Positions 6,283 to 11,780 of a stretch of DNA of 11,780 nt are shown here, piece after piece. The notes beneath the pieces were generated by a model that saw nothing but the letters and a program-made list of their open reading frames with translations, searched no databases and was not told the origin of the DNA. This DNA comes from Pseudomonadota bacterium (GTDB lineage Bacteria > Desulfobacterota > GWC2-55-46 > JADFVP01). The translations under genes and the position numbers were made by a program. Position 1 is the stretch's first letter, and every line of letters starts with the position of its first letter. The DNA is taken from contig JADFVP010000140.1 of the NCBI GenBank assembly GCA_015222595.1, positions 1 to 11,780 on the forward strand. Direction: 5' to 3'.

Positions 6283-8448
6283 TCAAACATTACTCGGCTC
6301 TCCGGCAACGGTAAACGAGTGCTCGTCGAAGAAGCGGTTGATTGCGTCTCCGTTCATCAGCACATTGGTGCAGAGCACCTCTACGAGCTTATCGAGGAGC
6401 ACCCTGTTCTCGGAGATAACGCTTGCGCTCTTCTTAGTTGCATCGTCGAGTATCGCCTGAATATCTTCTAAAATCTCGCTTCCAGAAGTGAGGGCAAAGT
6501 CGCCGAGTCCTATGAGGCTCTTGTTGCTCATCCGCTCTCCGAAGCCGTACTCTACGACCATGCGGCGCGCTATGCCGGTGGCCTGCACAAGATCGTGCGA
6601 GGCGCCGAGCGTCTTGGAATCAGAACCCGCGACCTCAGTCTCTGCGACCATGCCGCCAAGAATCACGCCGACCTCTTTAGCGATGTCGAGCTTCGTAAAT
6701 GTCGTCCGCACCGCTTCGTCCAGAGGAATAAAGGCCGAGAAGTCGCGGTAGCTGTCGAGGCTTACGAATGCCGGGGTGCGGTTGAAGTACCGCTTCATAA
6801 GCAGCAGGTGGCCGGCCTCGTGCGTGGCTATATTGCGCTTTTCTTCTGTAGTTAAAGACTCGGCCCTCTGCATAAAGAGCGTCTTGGAGGCAGGCCTTGC
6901 GCGCTGCTGACTCCAGACCCTGAGGGCCTCTATCTCCTCTTTCTTCAAGATACTGAGCGGCGTTATGGCGCGTATGGTGTCGAGCAGCGTCTTCTGCTTT
7001 ACGTCGAGCGACATGAGTCCCTCGACCACCTCTTCGGTCTTCTTAGAATCTCCGCCCTCGTGCAGCTGATTAAATGTCGTGACAACTGCGTCCTTTACGG
7101 CCTGCTCTATCTCTGCGCCCGTGTACCCCTGCGAGTTCTGTGCGCACTCACGGATGTCTAAGCGCGAGATGTCGGCCACCCTGCGCTCAAGGTGAATACG
7201 ATAAATGTCCTCGCGCTCTTCGACACTCGGAAGATCGACGAAGAAGACTTCATCATAGCGGCCCTTGCGCCAGAGTTCGGGCGGCAGGTTCTGCGGGTCG
7301 TTGGCAGTGGAGATGACGAAGACCGGCTTCGACTTCTCCTGCAGCCACGTTATGAATGTACCAAATACCCGGAGCTGCGTGCCGGAGTCGCCCTGATAGC
7401 CGCTGACTCCCCCGAAGGCCTTGTCTATTTCGTCTATCCAGAGAATGCACGGCGCAACCGCTTCCGAGAGCTGAATGCAGCGCCGGATGTTCTTCTCGGA
7501 CTCGCCTACGGTAGAGCCGAAGATGCGCCCGACGTCGAGCTTCAGGAGCGGCAGGTTCCAGATTCCAGCCAGCGCCTTGCAGCAGAGCGATTTACCGGAG
7601 CCCGGAACGCCTATTAGGAGCAGCCCCTTCGGGATATCGAGCCCAAGGGTCTCTATGCGGTCGCGCGAAAGGCGAAAGACGTGCTCGCGCTCAATGAACC
7701 AGTGCTTTATTTCATCGAGCCCGCCGATGTGCTCAATAGTCTCTTTGTGCGGATAGTAGTCGAGTATCTTCTGCTTCTGTATTATCTGCTGCTTTTCGTC
7801 CTGAATGAACGATATGCAGTCTTCGTTCAGCACGCCGTTGTTGAGCGAGATGGATTTGCGAATGACGCGCTTGATGTTATCCATCGACAGGCCCTGAAGC
7901 GACTTGTAGAGAATAGAGCGCGTGGAGGCGTGCCACGAGTCGGGTATCAGGTGGTCGTAGGTGTCGGTGACCATCTCGGCAATCTCGTCGTAATCCGGCA
8001 GCGCGAGTTCAAGAACGATTATATCCTCTTCGAGTTCAGGGGGTATCTCGCCCAAGGTAGGCGAGACGATGCAGATGGTGTTTACGGACTTTACGTCCTC
8101 GATAATGGCCGGAAGGTCGCGGAAGCGGCGCAGAAACTCGTGCGAGATAAAGTACCCGGCAATATCTTTTAAGAGGAAGAGGTTGTTTTCGTCCTCGCTC
8201 TTAGTAATGCGCTCTTCTATCGTAGTGAGCACCTTCTCTTTGCCCATCTGCTCGCGCTTGTCTTTGTCTTTGTCTCCGCCGACCATGCCGCGCGAGACAG
8301 ACCATTTCCAGTACGTGGTCTTGACCTCTTCGCAGAGTTTCTCGAGTATCTTCTCCACCCTGCGCTCTTCAAAGGAGACGAGCCAGAGTATCGGATACCG
8401 GGCCTCTATATGAATCTTTATCTCTTTTTCGAAATCTTTCGCATTCAT
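6283..8448 (-). CDS. Soluble AAA+ zinc protease: Ycf46-like N-terminus with FtsH-like ATPase and M41 peptidase
   Basis: A 721-residue ATP-dependent protease. Residues 1 to ~235 match the Ycf46 type (DFEKEIKIHIEARYPILWLV at 5-24, later LALPDYDEI at 148-156), with a charged insert DKDKDKREQMGKEK at 59-72. No membrane helix is visible, whereas FtsH has two. The AAA+ domain has Walker A GVPGSGKS (280-287), pore loop RIFGSTVG (308-315), Walker B ILWIDEID (335-342), sensor-1 STAND (380-384), arginine fingers in WRKGRYDE (R394, R397) and GYTGAEIE (441-448). The C-terminal M41 domain has HEAGH (543-547, zinc ligands H543 and H547, catalytic E544) and TLGASHDLVQAT (613-624), where D619 fits the third zinc ligand. 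Typical Ycf46 proteins are ~500 residues and, as I know them, lack the protease. The start at 8448 has a weak AGGTAG upstream. First gene of the cluster. Confidence 0.92.
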   Translation of the reverse strand: MNAKDFEKEIKIHIEARYPILWLVSFEERRVEKILEKLCEEVKTTYWKWSVSRGMVGGDKDKDKREQMGKEKVLTTIEERITKSEDENNLFLLKDIAGYFISHEFLRRFRDLPAIIEDVKSVNTICIVSPTLGEIPPELEEDIIVLELALPDYDEIAEMVTDTYDHLIPDSWHASTRSILYKSLQGLSMDNIKRVIRKSISLNNGVLNEDCISFIQDEKQQIIQKQKILDYYPHKETIEHIGGLDEIKHWFIEREHVFRLSRDRIETLGLDIPKGLLLIGVPGSGKSLCCKALAGIWNLPLLKLDVGRIFGSTVGESEKNIRRCIQLSEAVAPCILWIDEIDKAFGGVSGYQGDSGTQLRVFGTFITWLQEKSKPVFVISTANDPQNLPPELWRKGRYDEVFFVDLPSVEEREDIYRIHLERRVADISRLDIRECAQNSQGYTGAEIEQAVKDAVVTTFNQLHEGGDSKKTEEVVEGLMSLDVKQKTLLDTIRAITPLSILKKEEIEALRVWSQQRARPASKTLFMQRAESLTTEEKRNIATHEAGHLLLMKRYFNRTPAFVSLDSYRDFSAFIPLDEAVRTTFTKLDIAKEVGVILGGMVAETEVAGSDSKTLGASHDLVQATGIARRMVVEYGFGERMSNKSLIGLGDFALTSGSEILEDIQAILDDATKKSASVISENRVLLDKLVEVLCTNVLMNGDAINRFFDEHSFTVAGEPSNV

Positions 8449-8525
8449 AGGCTACCTGTTAAACTGGACAAAGTTGATAAAAACGGCTAAAAGGCACAAA
8501 TGGCGAAAATGGAAGCCACATCTAT

Positions 8526-8580
8526 AGTATAGCAAATTATAGCGAACAATGAGCATACCATAACCGCTTTTACCTGTAAA
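8526..8580 (-). promoter_or_regulatory. Candidate promoter(s) of the five-gene cluster
   Basis: On the minus strand, TTTACA (8580-8575) and TATGCT (8557-8552) are 17 nt apart. Just downstream are a perfect TATAAT (8541-8536) and TATACT (8531-8526) that could serve as alternative -10 elements. Any of these gives a leader of about 70-100 nt before the ATG at 8448. Consensus match only; which element is used is open. Confidence 0.45.
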
Positions 8581-8595
8581 AGCTAAAACTTTTAC
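8566..8595. promoter_or_regulatory. 18-bp palindrome plus a third half-site (probable operator)
   Basis: GCTTTTACCTGTAAAAGC (8566-8583) has perfect 8-bp arms around a 2-nt centre. A third half-site, CTTTTAC, is at 8589-8595, so CTTTTAC/GTAAAAG occurs three times in 30 bp in alternating orientation. The palindrome covers the candidate -35 of the cluster promoter, as expected for a repressor or overlapping activator site. I do not recognise the regulator. Confidence 0.55.
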
Positions 8596-8642
8596 GCGTT
8601 TATACATAATAAAGATAAAGGGATAGGCGCGCAAAGCGGCTT

Positions 8643-8744
8643 CTATCTCTTCTCGTTTTTTATGCCTTCCCGGATACTCTTTAGCCCGTATCTAACAAGG
8701 GCGTAAGGGTGCGGCTTACACCTGCAAATGCGTACTTTAAACAT
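8643..8744 (-). CDS. Possible small protein or gene remnant (33 aa)
   Basis: A short minus-strand frame, MFKVRICRCKPHPYALVRYG then LKSIREGIKNEKR, with a protein-like composition: two Cys in CRC, aromatic and basic residues. There is no good ribosome site at the ATG. The frame stays open upstream (LVIDQNEP) to a run of seven T on the minus strand (8773-8767). One T fewer would join it to the ATG at 8782, giving a protein starting MSTFLVIDQNEP. This could be a frameshifted small gene, a remnant or chance. Not assigned to any family. Confidence 0.27.
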   Translation of the reverse strand: MFKVRICRCKPHPYALVRYGLKSIREGIKNEKR

Positions 8745-8783
8745 AGGCTCATTCTGATCGATTACCAAAAAAAGTACTCATCG

Positions 8784-8915
8784 CTATTGTTTGGATCTTA
8801 TTTTTGCTGCCAGCCCAACGTCTAAGGCCTTTCTTGCTCGTATTGAAAGTTCGTCCATCTCTTCGAGCACTTCAATAGCCCCCCGTCCCTTCTGCCGTAA
8901 AAACGGTTCTGCCAT
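8784..8915 (-). CDS. Possible small hypothetical protein (43 aa)
   Basis: Minus-strand frame of 43 residues, MAEPFLRQKGRG followed by a helical, charged stretch (AIEVLEEMDELSIRARKALD) ending in AAKIRSKQ. Composition is plausible for a real small protein. The frame can be extended to an ATG at 8999, but that start would lie across the hcp promoter region, so the inner start is preferred. Neither start has a good ribosome site. Function unknown. Confidence 0.3.
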   Translation of the reverse strand: MAEPFLRQKGRGAIEVLEEMDELSIRARKALDVGLAAKIRSKQ

Positions 8916-8931
8916 CTTTTTTTCGCTTTTC

Positions 8932-8945
8932 TTGACCACCGTCAA
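8932..8945 (+). promoter_or_regulatory. FNR/HcpR-like operator of hcp
   Basis: TTGAC-CACC-GTCAA, a perfect 14-bp inverted repeat with the geometry of CRP/FNR-family sites (FNR: TTGAT-N4-ATCAA). HcpR, a CRP/FNR-family regulator of hcp in anaerobes, is the likely binder by analogy. Its centre (8938.5) is 41.5 bp before the start site predicted from the -10 at 8968, the standard class II activator position. Confidence 0.65.
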
Positions 8946-8967
8946 TTTATTCCAAGACCAATCGGTG

Positions 8968-8973
8968 TATATT
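8968..8973 (+). promoter_or_regulatory. Candidate -10 element of hcp
   Basis: TATATT, giving a predicted start near 8980 and a ~53-nt leader. The sequence 17 nt upstream (ATTTAT) is a poor -35, which fits a promoter that depends on an activator at the adjacent palindrome. Confidence 0.5.
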
Positions 8974-9032
8974 AGATTTGTGTTAGCAACTGGAAGCATA
9001 AACTATAACCGTATCATCAGAAGGAGAATTTA

Positions 9033-10712
9033 ATGAGTATGTTCTGTTATCAATGTCAGGAAGCCGCTGGCAATAAAGGGTGCGATAAGGTCGGTGTATG
9101 TGGAAAGAAAGAAGATGTGGCCAACCTTCAGGACCTATTAACGTATCTGCTTAAAGGTATCTCTATATGGACGACCAAGGCAAGAGAACTCGGTGTGACG
9201 GACGCAGACGCCGATCTCTTTGTTGTCGAGGGGCTCTTTTCGACCGTTACGAACGTAAACTTCGACGAAGCGTGGTTCACCGAACGCATCGAAAATGCCA
9301 TCAAGGTTAGAGGCAAGGTGCAGACACTCTTTACCAATGCCTATAAAAAGGCCAACGGTTCGGCCTTTGATTGTGTCGTTCACGATGCGGCCACCTGGAG
9401 CGGCACCACAAGAGAAGAGTTCTTCGACAAAGCGATCGAAGTCGGCGTCATGAGCGAAGAGAATACGGACATCCGTTCGCTCAAGGAACTTCTTATCTAT
9501 GGACTCAAAGGTATCGCAGCATACGTAGACCACGCGCACGTACTCGATTACAAGAACGAAAAGATCTTCGCCTTTATCGGTGAAGCGCTTGCCACTACCA
9601 CAGAAGCAGACCTCGGAGCCGGGGAACTTACCGGGCTGGTTCTCAAGACCGGCGAGGTTGCAGTGGACGCCATGGAGCTGCTCGACCGTGCGAACACATC
9701 GACATATGGCGCTCAGGAGATGACAGAGGTCTTTACCGGCCTTATCGAAGGTCCGGGCATACTCGTAAGCGGGCACGATCTGCGTGACATCAAGGAACTC
9801 CTTGTACAGACCGAAGGCAAGGGTGTCAACATCTACACGCACAGCGAGATGCTCCCAGCGCATGCGTACGGTGAACTTAAGAAGCACAAACACCTCATCG
9901 GCAACTACGGCACGGCCTGGTATAATCAGCACAAGGAGTTCGATGCCTTTAAAGGCTCCGTTCTTATGACGACTAACTGCATTAAGAAACCTAAGGACAG
10001 TTATGCAGAGCGCATCTTCACTACCGGACTCGTTGGCTGGCCCGGCGTTGCTCATATTGACAATAGAAAAGAGGGCGAGGCAAAGGACTTCACCGCAGTC
10101 ATTGAAAAGGCATTAGAGCTTGGCAGTATCGTGCCTGTTGAGGGAAAGAAACTTACTATCGGTTTTGCCAAGGATCAGCTGATGGCTGTCGCTGACAAGG
10201 TGGTCGAGGCCGTAAACAGTGGCGCGATAAGACGGTTCGTGGTCATGGGCGGTTGCGACGGACACTCAAAAGGCAGGGATTATTACACCGAACTCGCCCG
10301 TGGGCTCCCTAATGACACGGTTATCCTTACCGCAGGTTGCGCGAAGTATCGTTACAACATGCTCGATCTCGGTGAGATAGACGGCATACCGAGAGTACTC
10401 GATGCCGGTCAATGTAACGACTCTTATTCGCTCGCCTATATCGCTCTAAAGTTGAAAGAGGCGTTCGGACTCGATGATATCAACGATCTGCCTATCTCTT
10501 ATGAGATTGCATGGTACGAGCAGAAGGCCGTTACTGTTCTACTTGCGCTTCTACACCTCGGTGTGAAGGGAATACGTCTTGGCCCCTCACTTCCGGCGTT
10601 CCTCTCGCCCGGTGTTGTTAAGGTTCTAGTAGATAACTTCGACATCAAGGGTATCACCACGGTAGAAGAGGCTCTCGAAGAAATAAGCGCAGCTCCGGGA
10701 GCGGCTGCATAA
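9033..10712 (+). CDS. hcp: Hybrid cluster protein (hydroxylamine/NO reductase), class I
   Basis: A 559-residue cytoplasmic iron-sulfur protein that reduces hydroxylamine in vitro and is tied to nitric oxide/nitrosative-stress defence in anaerobes. Four N-terminal cysteines (C5, C8, C17, C23; C-x2-C-x8-C-x5-C) match the class I pattern of strict anaerobes such as Desulfovibrio (about 553 residues), not the enteric class II spacing. All hybrid [4Fe-2S-2O] cluster ligands are present in order: H248 (SGHDL), E272 (HSEML), C316 (TTNCIKK), C408 (GGCDGH, the persulfide position), C436 (TAGCAKYR), C461 (AGQCNDS), E496 and K498 (WYEQKA). The start at 9033 has AAGGAG 6 nt upstream. It is a single-gene unit with its own terminator; no hcr reductase gene follows, as is usual for class I. 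Confidence 0.98.
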   Translation: MSMFCYQCQEAAGNKGCDKVGVCGKKEDVANLQDLLTYLLKGISIWTTKARELGVTDADADLFVVEGLFSTVTNVNFDEAWFTERIENAIKVRGKVQTLFTNAYKKANGSAFDCVVHDAATWSGTTREEFFDKAIEVGVMSEENTDIRSLKELLIYGLKGIAAYVDHAHVLDYKNEKIFAFIGEALATTTEADLGAGELTGLVLKTGEVAVDAMELLDRANTSTYGAQEMTEVFTGLIEGPGILVSGHDLRDIKELLVQTEGKGVNIYTHSEMLPAHAYGELKKHKHLIGNYGTAWYNQHKEFDAFKGSVLMTTNCIKKPKDSYAERIFTTGLVGWPGVAHIDNRKEGEAKDFTAVIEKALELGSIVPVEGKKLTIGFAKDQLMAVADKVVEAVNSGAIRRFVVMGGCDGHSKGRDYYTELARGLPNDTVILTAGCAKYRYNMLDLGEIDGIPRVLDAGQCNDSYSLAYIALKLKEAFGLDDINDLPISYEIAWYEQKAVTVLLALLHLGVKGIRLGPSLPAFLSPGVVKVLVDNFDIKGITTVEEALEEISAAPGAAA

Positions 10713-10733
10713 AAAGCAATAATCTCTACATAG

Positions 10734-10770
10734 AAGGAGGGCCCTTATGATTGGGGTCCTCCTTTTCTTA
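10734..10770 (+). terminator. Rho-independent terminator of hcp
   Basis: AAGGAGGGCCC (10734-10744) pairs with GGGTCCTCCTT (10754-10764): an 11-bp stem with one G-T pair and a 9-nt loop, followed by TTCTTA and more T-rich sequence. It lies 21 nt after the hcp stop. Confidence 0.85.
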
Positions 10771-11037
10771 TTTCGATTTAGATAGAATCTGCCTGAAGCG
10801 GTTTTCACTGCGGCACCACTATTACCAATAGAATTGTTACGTGTTGTAGACAAGCGCAAAGGTGCGGAGTGCCGTATGTACCCTACATTGAGCATTATAC
10901 TTAACAGAAGGCCGTCCCCCTCTGACACCGCCTTGCCCCTGCCCGCTTTTTCTGATAATCTCATTAATTATAGAGGTAATAACGGCTCCGGCAACAGAAG
11001 CGGGACAGCAACAGGTGAAAGAGAGAAGGCAGCAGGC
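10771..11037. other. Gap between hcp terminator and the ABC ATPase gene
   Basis: 267 bp without a credible gene. It holds a hairpin-repeat relative at 10861-10889 and weak promoter-like pieces: TATACT at 10896-10901 without a -35, and TTGCCC (10933-10938) with GATAAT (10954-10959) at a short 15-nt spacing. A promoter for the ABC gene is expected here but not clearly identified. Confidence 0.4.
10861..10889. repeat. Diverged GGTGCGG-AGT-GCCG...CCCTACA element
   Basis: GGTGCGGAGTGCCG, then TATGTA and CCCTACA. It shares AGTGCC and the CCCTACA tail with the hairpin at 5388-5404 and has a partial inverted repeat (CGG/CCG, GGT/ACC). It looks like a degraded member of the same scattered repeat type; the relationship rests on short matches. 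Confidence 0.4.
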
Positions 11038-11780
11038 ATGAAGAAGGTACTTGAGGTAGAGAATCTTACAAAGCGGTTCGGCAAGTTCGCAGCCGTTGAC
11101 TCCGTCTCGTTCGAAATGTACAAGGGCGAGATACTCGGCCTTATGGGCCCGAACGGCGCGGGCAAGACCACTACGCTCCATATGCTCTTAGACCTCACCA
11201 CTCCTACTTCGGGCACGATAAAGCTCTTCGGCCTCGGCTACTGCGAGGCGCGCGAGGAGATACTCTCTCGCGTAAACTTCTCAAGCTCCTACATCTCGCT
11301 CCCCTCAACCCTAACCGTAATAGAGAACCTCAACGTGATGGCGCGCGTATATGGAATTAAGGGTAAGCGAAAGAGAGCAGAACTGATAGAGAGCTTAATG
11401 AAGAAGTTCGAGATTGAGGGGTACGCCAAGGCCTCTACGCGCAGGCTCTCTTCGGGCCAGCTAACTCGCGTCTGTCTCGTTAAAGCGCTCTTAAACTCCC
11501 CGGACATACTCTTCTTGGACGAGCCCACCGCAAGCCTCGACCCCGATATAGCGGATAAGACACGGACGCTGCTGCGGAGCATTCGCGACGAGCGCAACAC
11601 CTCCATCCTCTACTCCTCTCACAACATGGCCGAGATGGAAGAGCTGTGCGACCGCATTATAATCATGAACAAGGGCTGTATAGTCGCCGTGGGCACGGCA
11701 ACCGAGCTTTTGGAGAAGTATCAAGAGGAGAGCCTCGAAGAGGTCTTCTTGAAGATTACAAGGGCTTCAGACGACGAGCG
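11038..11780 (+). CDS. ABC transporter ATP-binding protein, 3' end beyond the window
   Basis: 247 codons are visible and the frame is open at the right edge. Walker A is GPNGAGKT (37-44), signature LSSGQ (137-141), Walker B ILFLDEP (157-163) with DEPTASLDP, and the switch histidine is H195 (SSHNMAEMEE). The order and spacing fit a single-domain ATPase of an ABC-2-type exporter (drug, lipid or polysaccharide); such proteins are usually 240-310 residues, so little is missing. An oddity is that the Q-loop region, VNFSSSYISLPSTLTVIENL (79-98), lacks the usual glutamine. The start ATG at 11038 has AGAAGG 8 nt upstream. The permease gene probably lies just to the right. Substrate unknown. Confidence 0.95.
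   Translation, partial: MKKVLEVENLTKRFGKFAAVDSVSFEMYKGEILGLMGPNGAGKTTTLHMLLDLTTPTSGTIKLFGLGYCEAREEILSRVNFSSSYISLPSTLTVIENLNVMARVYGIKGKRKRAELIESLMKKFEIEGYAKASTRRLSSGQLTRVCLVKALLNSPDILFLDEPTASLDPDIADKTRTLLRSIRDERNTSILYSSHNMAEMEELCDRIIIMNKGCIVAVGTATELLEKYQEESLEEVFLKITRASDDE

Larger units (their letters stand above)
8449..9032. other. Divergent intergenic region between the protease cluster and hcp
   Basis: 584 bp. From left to right it holds the minus-strand promoter and operator (8526-8595), two doubtful short minus-strand frames (8643-8744 and 8784-8915), then the FNR-like site, -10 and ribosome site of hcp. Weak inverted repeats GGATAC...GTATC (around 8672-8692) and GTAAG...CTTAC (around 8703-8719) have no T-run. 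No RNA gene seen. Confidence 0.6.

Noticed and set aside
6230..6286. TTG start at 6286 for the DUF1257 gene, which would overlap the protease stop
   Set aside because: The ATG at 6229 has a strong AGAAGGAG and gives the family-typical N-terminus; the extra residues do not fit DUF1257.
8452..8634. A 60-codon minus-strand frame just upstream of the protease gene
   Set aside because: It covers the predicted promoter and palindromic operator, has no ribosome site and has a composition like translated AT-rich non-coding DNA.
8916..8999. The longer start (ATG at 8999) for the small minus-strand frame ending at 8784
   Set aside because: It would lie across the hcp activator site and -10 element and has no ribosome site; the inner ATG at 8915 is more economical, though also weak.
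9138..10055. A 305-codon minus-strand open frame inside hcp
   Set aside because: It is antisense to hcp, whose cluster ligands and ribosome site are all intact. The long frame is a by-product of hcp codon usage, and its translation shows no recognisable domain.

Overview
The window is an 11.8 kb piece of a bacterial chromosome, most likely from an anaerobic or facultative Gram-negative bacterium. A Desulfobacterota-, Nitrospirota- or deltaproteobacteria-like source is my inference, resting on an anaerobe-type (class I) hybrid cluster protein, an FNR/HcpR-like site in front of it, an MBOAT polysaccharide acetylase, and a TPR protein whose C-terminal tail I associate with deltaproteobacterial proteins. 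There is no rRNA, tRNA, CRISPR array, transposase or phage gene.

Layout. Bases 1-1138 (minus) hold the first ~379 codons of an MBOAT O-acyltransferase that runs off the left edge. Next comes a short gap with a probable plus-strand gene remnant (1215-1322) and a strong minus-strand terminator (1343-1376). A TPR protein (1432-1866, minus) follows. Bases 2081-8448 (minus) are the heart of the window, a five-gene cluster read from right to left: a 721-aa soluble AAA+ zinc protease joining a Ycf46-like N-terminal region to FtsH-like ATPase and M41 peptidase domains; a DUF1257/Ycf35 protein; a DUF2997 protein; an NrdG-like radical SAM protein; and a divergent Hsp70 with a ~350-residue helical N-terminal region and no C-terminal lid. 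The last two genes overlap by ATGA. A near-perfect 18-bp palindrome with an extra half-site lies on the predicted cluster promoter. The 8449-9032 gap also carries two poorly supported small minus-strand ORFs and the hcp promoter region.

On the plus strand, hcp (9033-10712) encodes hybrid cluster protein. It has a 14-bp TTGAC-N4-GTCAA site centred at -41.5 from a predicted start site, and an intrinsic terminator. An ABC transporter ATPase (11038 to the right edge) follows.

How the genes fit together. hcp is a self-contained nitrosative-stress unit. The five-gene cluster combines an unfoldase/protease, an Hsp70-type chaperone, a radical SAM enzyme and two small partner proteins of unknown function. 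I infer a protein quality-control or protein-maturation machine. The cluster is the best candidate here for an undescribed system. Its function cannot be read from the sequence.
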